Assembly: GCA_964019415.1 (NCBI GenBank)
Contig: OZ025885.1
Location: forward strand, 4,050,120 to 4,114,119
DNA length: 64,000 bases
Reading direction: 5' to 3'
From: Ianthella basta
Lineage: Eukaryota > Porifera > Demospongiae > Verongiida > Ianthellidae
Shown here: positions 37,874 to 48,649 of the stretch, in pieces
How positions within the stretch are numbered: the first letter of the stretch is position 1
Layout: every line of letters starts with the position of its first letter
Notes under the pieces: model-generated
What the model was told of the DNA's origin: nothing
The model's input: only the letters and a program-made list of their open reading frames with translations
Databases searched by the model: none
Translations under genes and position numbers: made by a program

Positions 37874-39492
37874 CTAACGCAAAAGGGGTACGGGCACACA
37901 GCACCCACCCAGAAGAACCCAAAAGCACCCAATTGCACCAAATTATCACAGAGTGGTCTACCATACTGACCATGCCACCAACATGCCTACATGCAAGCTG
38001 CATCAGGTCCGTTCCCTATTTGGGTTAACTAACGCAAAAGGGGTACGGGCACACAGCACCCACCCACAAGAACCCAAAAGCACCCAATTGCACCAAATTA
38101 TCACAGAGTGGTCTACCATACTGACCATGCCAGCAACATGCCTACATGCAAGCTGCATCAGGTCCGTTCCCTATTTGGGTTAACTAACGCAAAAGGGGTA
38201 CGGGCACACAGCACCCACCCAGAAGAACCCAAAAGCACCCAATTGCACCAAATTATCACAGAGTGGTCTACCATACTGACCATGCCACCAACATGCCTAC
38301 ATGCAAGCTGCATCAGGTCCGTTCCCTATTTGGGTTAGCTAACGCAAAAGGGGTACGGGCACACAGCACCCACCCAGAAGAACCCAAAAGCACCCAATTG
38401 CACCAAATTATCACAGAGTGGTCTACCATACTGACCATGCCACCAACATGCCTACATGCAAGCTGCATCAGGTCCGTTCCCTATTTGGGTTAGCTAACGC
38501 AAAAGGGGTACGGGCACACAGCACCCACCCACAAGAACCCAAAAGCACCCAATTGCACTAAATTATCACAGAGTGGTCTACCATACTGACCATGCCACCA
38601 ACATGCCTACATGCAAGCTGCATCAGGTCCGTTCCCTATTTGGGTTAGCTAACGCAAAAGGGGTACGGGCACACAGCACCCACCCACAAGAACCCAAAAG
38701 CACCCAATTGCACCAAATTATCACAGAGTGGTCTACCATACTGACCATGCCACCAACATGCCTACATGCAAGCTGCATCAGGTCCGTTCCCTATTTGGGT
38801 TAACTAACGCAAAAGGGGTACGGGCACACAGCACCCACCCACAAGAACCCAAAAGCACCCAATTGCACCAAATTATCACAGAGTGGTCTACCATACTGAC
38901 CATGCCACCAACATGCCTACATGCAAGCTGCATCAGGTCCGTTCCCTATTTGGGTTAACTAACGCAAAAGGGGTATGGGCACACAGCACCCACCCAGAAG
39001 AACCCAAAAGCACCCAATTGCACCAAATTATCACAGAGTGGTCTACCATACTGACCATGCCACCAACATGCCTACATGCAAGCTGCATCAGGTCCGTTCC
39101 CTATTTGGGTTAGCTAACGCAAAAGGGGTATGGGCACACAGCACCCACCCAGAAGAACCCAAAAGCACCCAATTGCACCAAATTATCACAGAGTGGTCTA
39201 CCATACTGACCATGCCACCAACATGCCTACATGCAAGCTGCATCAGGTCCGTTCCCTATTTGGGTTAGCTAACGCAAAAGGGGTACGGGCACACAGCACC
39301 CACCCAGAAGAACCCAAAAGCACCCAATTGCACCAAATTATCACAGAGTGGTCTACCATACTGACCATGCCACCAACATGCCTACATGCAAGCTGCATCA
39401 GGTCCGTTCCTCATTTGGGCTAGCTAACGGAAAAGGGCCCAATTGCACTAAATGGACACAAAGTGGTCTACCATACTGTACATGCCATCAAC
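37591..39492 (+). repeat. 155-bp tandem array, 12 copies
   Basis: Twelve nearly identical units begin GCACCCACCCAGAAGAACCC and start at 37591, 37746, 37901 and so on to 39296, followed by a degraded partial copy to about 39492. Variants are single bases (CAGAAG/CACAAG, TTAGCT/TTAACT, CGGGC/TGGGC). As 155 is 2 modulo 3, each frame opens again in each copy and stops at TTGGGTTA(A/G), giving a ladder of repeated 76-codon frames that are not genes. Confidence 0.95.
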
Positions 39493-39625
39493 TAAGACTA
39501 GGGTCAATGCAATGATAATTAGTGTGTACTACATAATCCATTTGAGTTAGGTCGTCTTGGAGCGTCCCTGATCTTCACGAGCAACGGACAAATTGGCCTA
39601 TTATACCCAGCGTGCACGTATTCAG

Positions 39626-39754
39626 GTTACGCAATTCATTGTACCTTGCGAGTGGTATGCGACCTCTTGCCATGAATATAATTATCGCGCTATGAATATT
39701 GCGCATATCATTATTGTACCCGTTTTGGGGCTGTTCTCGTTTTGCGGCGTAACA
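39626..39754 (-). repeat. Right terminal inverted repeat of the Ginger-like element
   Basis: 129 bp, mirror of 35433-35560. It ends GGCGTAACA, followed directly by the ACCTC duplication, and lies 243 bp upstream of the first sulfotransferase start codon. Confidence 0.9.
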
Positions 39755-39889
39755 ACCTCCTCTTTTGAATAAACAAGAGAATAATGCATTGTGCAAGGTG
39801 CCCGCCATTTATCTACACTTTATATCTGATAATAGTGTGTTGTGTATACGCCCAACATAGATCCTCGATACCCCAAGCAACCGGGGGCG

Positions 39890-39997
39890 GATCAAGTCGT
39901 GAGGAGCCAAGACCCGAGGGGACTACAGTGTTTTCGTGTCGGTGATCACTGGAACCCAAGCTCACGCACTCGATCGTTTCAAGGGAGAGAACCCTAT
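39890..39997 (+). promoter_or_regulatory. Conserved 5' flank of sulfotransferase genes
   Basis: The stretch containing CACTGGAACCCAAGCTCACG is conserved upstream of the genes at 54904 and 58925 (minus strand, about 55954-56060 and 59975-60090), and more weakly upstream of 52306. It probably contains the promoter and 5' UTR. An ORF extension from 39842 runs through it, but the conservation is of DNA, not of one reading frame. Confidence 0.5.
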
Positions 39998-41062
39998 ATG
40001 GCACCTAGAAGAGCTGTATTAATGGTTTGTGGAGTGACTCTCGTCTTTGCTCTAACTTGGTGTCTTGTGTCTTTGGAGAACCCTGTAGCTACTCTGCACA
40101 GTATCGTCTCTGGCACGAGCGAGACTGGATCTGTGGAAGAGACTCCAGAAGAAGTGCAGCCTAGTCAGCGTGAACCTGGCGCTCGAATGAGTACCACTGA
40201 CTGCCTGGTCGACAACGAGGCGAAGGTTTGCAACAACGCCAGTCTTCCCATGTTGGTGTTTGTGGTTGGAATTGAAGGCAGTGGACACCATATGATCAGT
40301 TCGCTATTTAATCGTCTGTCCTCGTTCGCTCTGGATAATCGGTTCAAGCCGTGGCAGCACATTTACGACCCGCCGCCAGAGGTGACGACATTGTACTATT
40401 CCATCATAGAGAAGGAGCTGTATGAACGGAGATATGGTTTCGGCAATCTAACTAAACTCATGGACAAGGCCAAGCAAACCAAAAAGTCGGCCTTTATGAT
40501 ATATGCTAGCTCCTTCCCCATGGGCTTACATTCTGGGACATATGCTACCGCCAGACCAGATCTCATTGACTTGAAGGACTTTGAATGCAAACTGTACAGG
40601 ATTAAGTTTCTTGTTACCCGTCGCCATCCCTTGGCAGCTGTGATGTCTGCTGTCAGAAGATTTGGCTCCAGGGTCACTCAGTATGACGAGTTCAAGCGAA
40701 TCCCAAATGACACAAGGGAGGGTCTGAATGAAAGTGTTCTTCCTTACACTGTTACAGCAAGAATAGCCGAGGACAATCTGATCTACATTGACCAACAGGT
40801 GCGTCAACTTGGTTGTCATCAAGTGCATTTCATAGACTATGATAAAGTGGTGAATGTAGCAACAAGAGAGAAGTCTTTGCGACAATTGGCCACATTCTTG
40901 GATTTGACTCTGCCTCAGCGCAAGACTTTACTGTCCATCAAATTAGCCAAATCCAGCACCAAAGTCACTATCCCACCTCTCTGCACCCAGTGCATAGAGA
41001 AAACTTTGTATGAGTTTTTTGAGGAGAGGAAAATGATGTGGCCATTGCTCCTCCCCCAATGA
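39998..41062 (+). CDS. Golgi-type sulfotransferase-like protein, copy 1
   Basis: A single exon encodes 354 residues. Residues 8-24 are a hydrophobic anchor after a short basic N-terminus, giving type II Golgi topology. A Ser/Glu-rich stem (about 35-65) follows. FVVGIEGSGHHMI (88-100) fits the 5'-phosphosulfate-binding loop of PAPS sulfotransferases, and RHPLAAVMS (209-217) fits the 3'-phosphate-binding R-x7-S motif. The C-terminus has a CTQCIEKTL motif and ends MWPLLLPQ, shared by all five copies. The start at 39998 matches the MAPRR start of the 58925 copy; an upstream in-frame ATG at 39842 is not conserved. The substrate is unknown, possibly a glycan. AATAAA lies 18 bp after the stop. Confidence 0.75.
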   Translation: MAPRRAVLMVCGVTLVFALTWCLVSLENPVATLHSIVSGTSETGSVEETPEEVQPSQREPGARMSTTDCLVDNEAKVCNNASLPMLVFVVGIEGSGHHMISSLFNRLSSFALDNRFKPWQHIYDPPPEVTTLYYSIIEKELYERRYGFGNLTKLMDKAKQTKKSAFMIYASSFPMGLHSGTYATARPDLIDLKDFECKLYRIKFLVTRRHPLAAVMSAVRRFGSRVTQYDEFKRIPNDTREGLNESVLPYTVTARIAEDNLIYIDQQVRQLGCHQVHFIDYDKVVNVATREKSLRQLATFLDLTLPQRKTLLSIKLAKSSTKVTIPPLCTQCIEKTLYEFFEERKMMWPLLLPQ

Positions 41063-41079
41063 GCTTACTAAAGGACCAC

Positions 41080-41085
41080 AATAAA
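41080..41085 (+). promoter_or_regulatory. Polyadenylation signal, sulfotransferase copy 1
   Basis: AATAAA begins 18 bp after the stop codon, implying a very short 3' UTR. Copies 3 and 5 have the signal at a similar distance. Confidence 0.6.
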
Positions 41086-43056
41086 TCAATAGTCACTTAA
41101 TAGTCGCAAACATTCTAAATCACATACTACATGCATTGTTACAACTGTTAGTTCTTGAGTTGTATAAATAATTAAACTTGTAATACATAATTTATAGCAC
41201 CTATAGTAATTATTATTGTCAAGGAAACTTGCTTACAACTTGCATGGCTGTGCGTCTTAATTGTACCCAACACAAAACTTGTAGTTTAAACATTGTAAGG
41301 AGCACCCCTTCCTTTTTTGGAGTCCCTTGGCCCTGAAGTTGTGATTGTGCATCAATGTTTCTGTGGTCCTAATGCTCTGTGACATGTATTGTGCGCCCTA
41401 GCTTGAGGGGGAGGGAGAAGGGAATGGACGTAGTGTTGTGCATGCAATAACTTATATTGTAAGGAATGTGGATGTGATAAAGATAAATTGATCTTGAACA
41501 TGCAGGTATACGAAGCAGAATCAATCAATCAGCTGATTGTAGTTCATTGTTGTATGCAGCAGACAAAGGCCTAAGATTCAAGAGGCAGAAACATCTTGCA
41601 ATCAGTTGATTGCTTCTGCTACCTGACCATGCCGGAGTGGGGTATGTGGGTGTTATATAGCCCCCATGCTATAACTTCATTACCTCTTGAAAATTTGGCA
41701 AGCCATAAGTCAACATAGCTCTCCCCCCCCCCCCCCCCTTACTTCTTGTATTTCCCCTCTAATTCTTGGAACCTCATTTGCCTCCCCCACTCCCCTTACA
41801 ATAATACACGAGATCTTTGTTTGTGTGTTTGTTTGTTAGTTTCTTATACAAATCCGCACTGCTAGGAGGCTAGTCTAGAAAGTTGCAATGTCATGCAGTT
41901 AAGGGACCGGGAGGCATGCCCTTGGGGGATTGGCAATCACCCAGCTGCCAAATCCAACTTGCTTGGAAGGAATTTCTTTGCTGCCTGACCTAAGGGTGAG
42001 CTGTAATCTCTAGTTTTCTAATACAGCACTATCTATACGTAGCATGATGTACTATGCATAGGACATTGTTACATACATGCTCCAAAGCAGTAGATCATGC
42101 ATACACTATAGACCCTCTATAATATACCCTGGGTGCTTAGCAACTGGTTCTATTGTATATCAAAGTGCCCCAGGTGGAGACGGTCTAGCTTGCTAGACCA
42201 GTCAATTCTCTAATACTTTCACTTTGTACACTATATGTATACATTGCATGCCGACACTCCTTGGTTGCATCTGGTGCATGCAAGAGACTAACATACTTGC
42301 ATTCACACATCTTGGGGTGTCTGTACATGCAATTAAATATTTCATACGTAGATTGCTTATGATGCACAACTCATGACTCACTGTGATTAAATGGCCATGG
42401 CCAGCAGATGGGTGGGTTCAGCTGGCCATGTACTCACATTATGTACTCACACAGTGTTGCATATACGTTTATATGTGTACAGTTTAGCTAGCCTAGCTAT
42501 AGACAAGTGAGTTTGTATGGCTTGATTTGCTCCATTTTAGATCAAACAGCCACGCGTGACATGTAAGGGTTGCCTCATTGGCAAATGATGTTATCATTAT
42601 GTAATACACTATTGTGTGTGCACAATACATTCTAATGAAGTTATCTGTCAGATCTTGAGCTTATCACCCACAATCACCACTATTGCACACATCAGTTGGT
42701 CTGTGTCAACAGTTGAGCTGTGTGAATACACATTGCACCTCCCAATGCATAACATAACAGTCTGAACCCAATGTTTATGCAGTGTAAGTAACAATAATTA
42801 TAATGCACTAATCTAAAGTAAATACAGTGCAAGTATGAATAGGTAGTAATGCCTGAGGTGGTTTGGAGGTCCTCATGCCCATGTGCTTGGTACAGTATAG
42901 GAGTATATATAGGAGAGAGTTAGACATTTAAACTATAGGCAAAATTATTCACTTATTAAGCCTCTTCCCATGTACAAGGAACCTCGTAAGTGCTACTATA
43001 ATTTGATGATGTGGTAGAGACTCTTGCTACGGAGCGGATATGAACTTGAACTTTAC

Positions 43057-43192
43057 AAGCTTGCCTGTAGGGGGCATCTAGTAGTAAGACATTTTGACCA
43101 CAAGGGTCTTCGTCAGTTACAAAACATTTTGTAACTAATTAAGACCCTTGTGGTTGAAATGTCTACTACTGCCCCCACCTGCTACAGGAAAG
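43057..43192. repeat. 135-bp foldback element
   Basis: The left arm (AGCTTGCCTGTAGGGGGCAT, then AGACATTTTGACCACAAGGG) is complementary to the right arm (CCCTTGTGGTTGAAATGTCT, then CCTGCTACAGGAAAGCT) with minor mismatches. The short loop is itself partly palindromic. Confidence 0.65.
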
Positions 43193-43289
43193 CTAATATA
43201 TTTTCTCTTAAAACGTAACACACAGTGTGTAGGACATTTGTACAAATACATGGTGTGGTATCAAGTACATACATATGAACCAGTGCAAA

Positions 43290-43615
43290 TGGCCATGTAA
43301 GTTGGTGGACACGCCCAGGTGACCCATGTAAGTTGGTGGACACGCCCAGGTGACCCATGCAAGTTGGTGGACACACCCAGGTGACCCATGCAAGTTGGTG
43401 GACACGCCCAGGTGACCCATGTATATGTTGGTGGACACGCCCAGGTGACCCATGCAAGTTGGTGGACACGCCCAGGTGACCCATGTATATGTTGGTGGAC
43501 ACGCCCAGGTGACCCATGCAAGTTGGTGGACACGCCCAGGTGACCCATGCAAGTTGGTGGACACGCCCAAGTGACCCATGCAAGTTGGTGGACATATGCA
43601 TGCCCAGGTGACCCA
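43290..43615. repeat. 31-33-bp minisatellite, about 10 copies
   Basis: The unit is AAGTTGGTGGACACGCCC followed by AGGTGACCCATGC. Some copies carry TATATG in place of CAAG, lengthening the unit to 33 bp. It produces spurious open frames of 120-150 codons on the minus strand. Confidence 0.9.
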
Positions 43616-43914
43616 GTATAGTCCATGCCCTGAACAACATTTCTCAATTAGCCCTAGAATGCCAGAGAAACATGGTAAGAATCAAACAAAGCCACACACA
43701 TTCTGGTGTGGCTGACTTATACTAAGACCCCGAGCTCCAGGTGTTCTACCACAGCCACTTTTTCCCCTAAATTTTCCTTTTTCTTGGCTGGTTGTTGCAT
43801 ATATACGTACAAAGTATCCTCTTCATGAACTTTAAAAGACTCATTACTCAACTCTGATCTCTGCGCTCGTGCACTTTTGTGTGATAACTGTACATAACAA
43901 TTTTAGGTTCGGTA

Positions 43915-44030
43915 GTGTCTTGCGTGGCCAGACCCTTTCCTCTGCTTCCACTATTTCATAAACCCCTCCCCCACAGAGTGTTGTACAATAACTGATGAAG
44001 CGGAGGAAAGGGTCTGGCCACACGAGACTA
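43915..44030. repeat. Foldback element with GTGGCCAGACCC arms
   Basis: GCGTGGCCAGACCCTTTCCT at 43922-43941 is repeated in reverse complement at about 44003-44022, giving arms of about 30 bp around a 50-bp centre. The core resembles the GTGGCTAGACC arms of the 13178-14080 element. Confidence 0.65.
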
Positions 44031-45236
44031 AGAAGTGATTGAGTCTGCAAGTCAATGCACTCCCTTATACATGACCCTTTGCAAAACACTCCAAGCCAGC
44101 TCCACTCCACTCCACACTCAAGTGCTCTAGTTGGCAGCTGTCACGACTGAGTAAGCCACATACCTGTAGTGATTATGCAGGTGCGAAATGCCAGCTGTTA
44201 CTGTGAGACTGCAGCTCCTATGACATCACAGCATGTTCACACATTGGAGTGACAGCACACACATGTGCAGCACAGTGGCATGTGAACAGATTGATATACA
44301 GCTGCTATGTATCCCACCTTTGGCCATGCACCCAATCAATTGATAGCAGTTTGTTCTGTATGCTATATAACGCTACACACAACATATGTAGACAGCACGT
44401 GTAGATATGTAGGTGTGAGGGCATCCCATACATGGACCACATGCCACCACCACCATCATGGCCTCCTACAAAGTCCATCAATGCTAGCCTGAGAAAGCCA
44501 TAGTGTCTATGAGAAAACCTAAAGGAATTTGGCTTACCTCTGAACTTTTTGGCATGCATGGTAACATGATGCTTGAATGGCTTAGGTTCCCTGCTTACAA
44601 CACCCATTGAGGGCAAAGCTCAGAGATGTCATATCAACCATTCAGCAAAACACTGTATATTTGAATGAACACCTCATTGAAATTCAACTGAAAACACTAC
44701 AAAGACTATTGAATCACATAAGTGAACTAACAGTGATACCTAGCTAGGTAGTTTGACATGACAACTGCAAGGAGACCTACCACAATCTGTAAACCTACAT
44801 TGTCCACATGGAGCCAGTGGGTGCATATGTTAGTAAATTGGGCTATTCTTGTATGTAGGCAGGTGCATGCGATTAGGTATAGAGTACCCATTGCTCATGC
44901 AATCATTCCATACAGGCATTGTAACATGTTCATTTTCATTTTAGGCTGTCTAAGTGAACTGAAAACTAACTATTCATTCAGCCAACTTTATGGCAACTCT
45001 TTAGGCCTACATGAAGTTATCCGATCACAGTACCATATTCGACAAGCAGAATAAATACTGTTTCTGTGCTATACAAACACACACAGCATGCAAATGCACG
45101 GTGGTCAAAAATACAAAATAGAGATAGAAACAAAATCAGAACTGTCTGCAGCGCTACATGAGCTTGTAAGGGTAGTTTTTAAAACGTCAAATCTTAAAAT
45201 GCTAGATGCAAGTTTAGTGTAACATGTCAGCCCACC

Positions 45237-46274
45237 TCACTGAGGGAGCAGTAGGGGCCACATAGACTTTCTCCGTTCAAAGAAACTATGCAACGTTTTC
45301 TCAATGCAATTGGTACACGGTGGTGGAACAGCTACAGTTGAGTTGGACGATGGAAGCTCAAGAGAAGCAAGCAAATTGACATAGTAACTGCGTAGCCCAA
45401 GAAAGGACAGAAGCTTCGCAACCTGGCGTCTCCTTGTCGTTTTATCGTGGATTCTGTCGTGCTCTAAAAATACAAGCTGGTGACAGCCCAGTCTCCGAAG
45501 CTGCTGTTCAATATACATAAGCTCACTCTCAAGAATACGCGCTTTCACTGTATATGGCAGGGTAGTTGCATTCAGGTTTGGAAATTTTGTGGCTGCTTCA
45601 GTGAAGTTACAATAGGCACCGTCGCAGTAGTGATTAACACTCGCCATAACAGAGGGCAAGGGATGACGCCTGATGACCACAAACTTCAAGCGATACAGTT
45701 CACAGTCGAACTTATTCAAGTCTAGTAGATCGGGTCTCCCTGTCGCCTGCAATCCCGCCCCCTTTCCCATGGGAAAGGAGTCGCCCACCAAAACAACGCC
45801 CTTCTTGCCTTTGCTCCGCGCTCTTCCCAATTGGTCCACCAAATGCTGAAGACGTCTACGCAGTATATCCTTTTCCACAATAGCGTAGTAGAGTTGACTC
45901 CAGTCGTTATCGCGGCCAGGCTCATATATATGCAAAAAGGGGAGGAACTCGTCAACTTCGTATTCGTTGATCTTGGAGACGAGTGCCTTGATCAGGCGAT
46001 GTCCACTACCAGACACTCCCACTACAAAGATGAGCTCTGGTAGGCTGGCGTTTTTGCAGACGGTCGTCTCCGGCTCCGTAAGACAGAATGGATCAGCTTC
46101 GGGAAGTGGGTCGGGAAATGGGGTCCACAAGTCTGTTTCATCCTCTTCTTCGGACAGGATCTTGGGTTTATTGACAACAGAACTGATGAGGAAAAAAGGC
46201 ACCAAGCACAGCAGTCCCAGAACGATCCACGCCAGTCGTCTTCGAGGTATTATCCTCATCTTTATCCGCCGCAC
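45237..46274 (-). CDS. Golgi-type sulfotransferase-like protein, divergent copy 2
   Basis: A single exon encodes 345 residues. A basic N-terminus (MRRIKMRIIPRRR) precedes a membrane anchor at about 14-33, then an acidic stem. FVVGVSGSGHRLI (83-95) is the putative PAPS-binding loop, and RRHPLPSVMAS keeps the R-x7-S-type second motif. It shares LPYTVKARI, CTNCIEKTL and the MWPLLLPQ end with the other four copies but differs widely elsewhere, so it is an older paralogue. A second in-frame Met at residue 6 could also be the start. It may act on a different acceptor; the substrate cannot be told from sequence. Confidence 0.75.
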   Translation of the reverse strand: MRRIKMRIIPRRRLAWIVLGLLCLVPFFLISSVVNKPKILSEEEDETDLWTPFPDPLPEADPFCLTEPETTVCKNASLPELIFVVGVSGSGHRLIKALVSKINEYEVDEFLPFLHIYEPGRDNDWSQLYYAIVEKDILRRRLQHLVDQLGRARSKGKKGVVLVGDSFPMGKGAGLQATGRPDLLDLNKFDCELYRLKFVVIRRHPLPSVMASVNHYCDGAYCNFTEAATKFPNLNATTLPYTVKARILESELMYIEQQLRRLGCHQLVFLEHDRIHDKTTRRRQVAKLLSFLGLRSYYVNLLASLELPSSNSTVAVPPPCTNCIEKTLHSFFERRKSMWPLLLPQ

Positions 46275-47491
46275 TGCTATTCACACCAGGCAAATCCTAG
46301 CACACTGGTCAGTCGAGACATAGACTTCCTCTATCTATGGTCGAGAGATCCGCCCCCAATCCACTTCCGGACGCCATTCATAAAAAGCAATCAAAAGTGG
46401 GCGGGGACGAGTAAGTCAACACTGTGTACTCCGTAGCAGTACAGCGGATTTATGCAACCTTGCAACGGTTCCCGCACCATGGGCTACCTAGGATACGTCC
46501 ACTCCTAGTGCATGCATATGGCTGCCTTCAAAGCCTATGGGACATGTTGTGTCCACTGTCATCTATTACACACCACACCATGTATTGCATTGTTATTACA
46601 TTATTACATACCATACCATATAGGGTATAATGTTATTAGTCTTTAACGTGGTTAAAGTCTAGATGTGAGGGGTAGGAGCTGCTGGGTGCATGGGAGTGCT
46701 GGCCATGTGTGCCACCACCACCACCACCTACTTCTGCATGTGCATAATAGTTACAATGTAGCTAGATAAATAAGCGCCTTGCAGCCTAGCACTGGCGTGC
46801 TTGACCAAAATTAGGAGTATGCTTACATGGTGAGACATCTGAAGACAAATCATGTAATTGATGTCTTACAGATGCTGCAGTGCAGTACATTTATCATCAG
46901 TTATGCAATTTGTTCCTCAGACAACTCACCACACTCACCAATGTGTATTCCCAATTTTGGTCACGTGCCCATTTCTGGAAATGCTCACTTCTTGTTGAAG
47001 TCACCGTGTATCTCATTGGATCGCTGTGTGAATCCAGTCTACCATAGTTATCTTTCTTAATTAAGCGGATGGACGCTATGGAGAAATGTCACTTTGGAAT
47101 TTCATGCTAATATACACACGTACATACCTTCATATTATGTAAGTACAGTATTCACACTTTTACCACCGTATGCTTCAATTATAATCTATACACTGCACAT
47201 TCAAGTCCTGCCCAGTGTCATGCCCTATATGCCCACTGCTAGCCCTAGCCTTTGTCATCCCACACAGAGACTAGCCATGCCCTTAAGTTGCATTCGTATA
47301 ACTATATACATGTGTGGCCACACCAGGGCATACTGTACACCATGCAGATCTGTCGCGTCAAACTGGAAGTGGCCATATGCTGAATACTTTCAGCTACGCA
47401 CATTATGCATGCACAATGAGTTGGAACAATGCAGAAGTGAAAAATGGTACACTACAAGCGCACAATAGCAACAGGTCATGCACTTATTGCA
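46275..47491. other. Intergenic spacer upstream of copy 2 and downstream of DNAJC27
   Basis: The first 150 bp upstream of copy 2 are GC-richer and presumably hold its promoter. The remaining 1 kb has no coding sequence or clear repeat that I can support. Confidence 0.45.
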
Positions 47492-47497
47492 TTTATT
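47492..47497 (-). promoter_or_regulatory. Polyadenylation signal overlapping the DNAJC27 stop
   Basis: On the minus strand the coding end AAA TAA ATG contains AATAAA, so the hexamer overlaps the last Lys codon and the stop. Whether it is used is unknown. Confidence 0.35.
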
Positions 47498-48596
47498 TGG
47501 TTCTCAGTAACTCATCCTTTGCACGGCTGATGACCTTGAATGCCTCATCACTGCCAGGAGCAAGGTTCTTGTCGGGGTGAAGGAGAACAGCTAGTTTCTT
47601 GTAAGCTTTCAGCACATCATCCTTGCTGCTGCTCCGGGAAACACCTAACACTTCAGCACTGTCTCGACAACTACAAATCCGTTGCACCAAGCTGGCTTGC
47701 TCCAGTGTGTAGCCCAATTGTGATGGGTTTTTAGAAGGTCTTTCTCCTTTCAAAGCCACCCTCGCAGTCTCACTAAACAAGAACTTGAAATGGAAAAGGT
47801 ATGGACACATGTTGTGCATTCAGTGTGTGTGCGAGTGAAAGTAAAGTGCCAATTGAAGCATTATTCTTTCACTACTTAAAAGGGTAAGGTCAACTGTGCA
47901 ATTCAAGGGGCTAGCAGACTAGACTAGGGGCACACAAGCGTACATGGTTGTTGCTACTCTGACTGAATAGGTACAAACACTTTTAAATCACTGCATTCAG
48001 GAGTCTGCAGGATAACAGGTATGAGGTAAAGGTAAGTGTAATTTTATTGTGTGGCCTTTGTCCCAAGGGGCTGCAGTTCTAGAGGAACAAAGCAGGGGTG
48101 CATTTGGGTGGGACGGAAGCCATATGTTAGCATAGTATCCCCCCCCCCCCTTACTTCCTCTGTCACAACTTTAATTCTCGGAACCTCCATTCTTCCCCCC
48201 CCCCCCCCCTCCCAAGGAAATTTTTAGATATGGACTGCAGAGACATTGGACATGCTAAGATGACTATGCACAACACAAGAATGACTTGGCAGTAGAAATG
48301 AAGTAAAAGTAAAGGACTCATGTTCATTGCAGAGTCAGCATTAACAAATAGCACTACACCAGACGACAGAATGAAGTCTCGCTCTCACCTCGTACATGTC
48401 CTGGATCCCCTGTCCACTCAGTGCTGATGTCTCAAAGTATGAGTAGCCTCTGGTCTCAGCCCAGATCCTGCCTTCGTAGTCATCTACCTTACGCTTAGCC
48501 AAATCCACCTACATACAGGTCAAGGTCAAAGACAACAGGCATCACCCTTCAAACCTCCATGTATATGTGCACATGCACACACACAAACACACACAC

Positions 48597-48649
<53 letters not shown>

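Larger units (their letters stand above)
35433..39754 (+). mobile_element. Ginger-like DNA transposon (integrase-type DDE, 4322 bp)
   Basis: The ends are long inverted repeats: 35433-35560 (128 bp) and 39626-39754 (129 bp), differing at only a few positions. The termini read TGTTACGCC...GGCGTAACA. The 5 bp before the left end (35428-35432) and after the right end (39755-39759) are both ACCTC, a perfect target site duplication. The interior encodes a retroviral/Gypsy-type integrase in the plus direction and no reverse transcriptase. This combination is the known layout of Ginger-class cut-and-paste transposons. Close similarity of the two ends and an intact duplication suggest a fairly recent insertion. 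The class assignment rests on structure; I could not run a search. Confidence 0.85.
41063..45236. other. Intergenic region between sulfotransferase copies 1 and 2
   Basis: 4.2 kb with no gene I can support. It contains a poly-C run (41721-41739), a foldback at 43057-43192, a minisatellite at 43290-43615 and a foldback at 43915-44030. A possible exon on the minus strand near 44550-44616 (from an ATG to AGAG|GTAAGCC) is open but unrecognised. Confidence 0.5.

Noticed and set aside
37798-39423. Ladder of 76-97 codon plus-strand frames beginning MVYHTD
   Set aside because: Each is the same translation of a 155-bp tandem unit; a 2-modulo-3 unit shifts frame every copy.
40396-40885. Antisense frames inside the sulfotransferase genes (MTLEPNLLTADITAAK and similar), repeated at 52746, 55138 and 59102
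   Set aside because: They are conserved only because the sense strand is; they are mirror frames of the coding exons.
43182-43647. Minus-strand frames of 120-150 codons (WVTWACPPT repeats)
   Set aside because: Translation of the 31-33-bp minisatellite.
44305-44616. 103-codon minus-strand frame with a good splice donor after MHAKKF
   Set aside because: Could be one exon, but I found no partner exon or homology.
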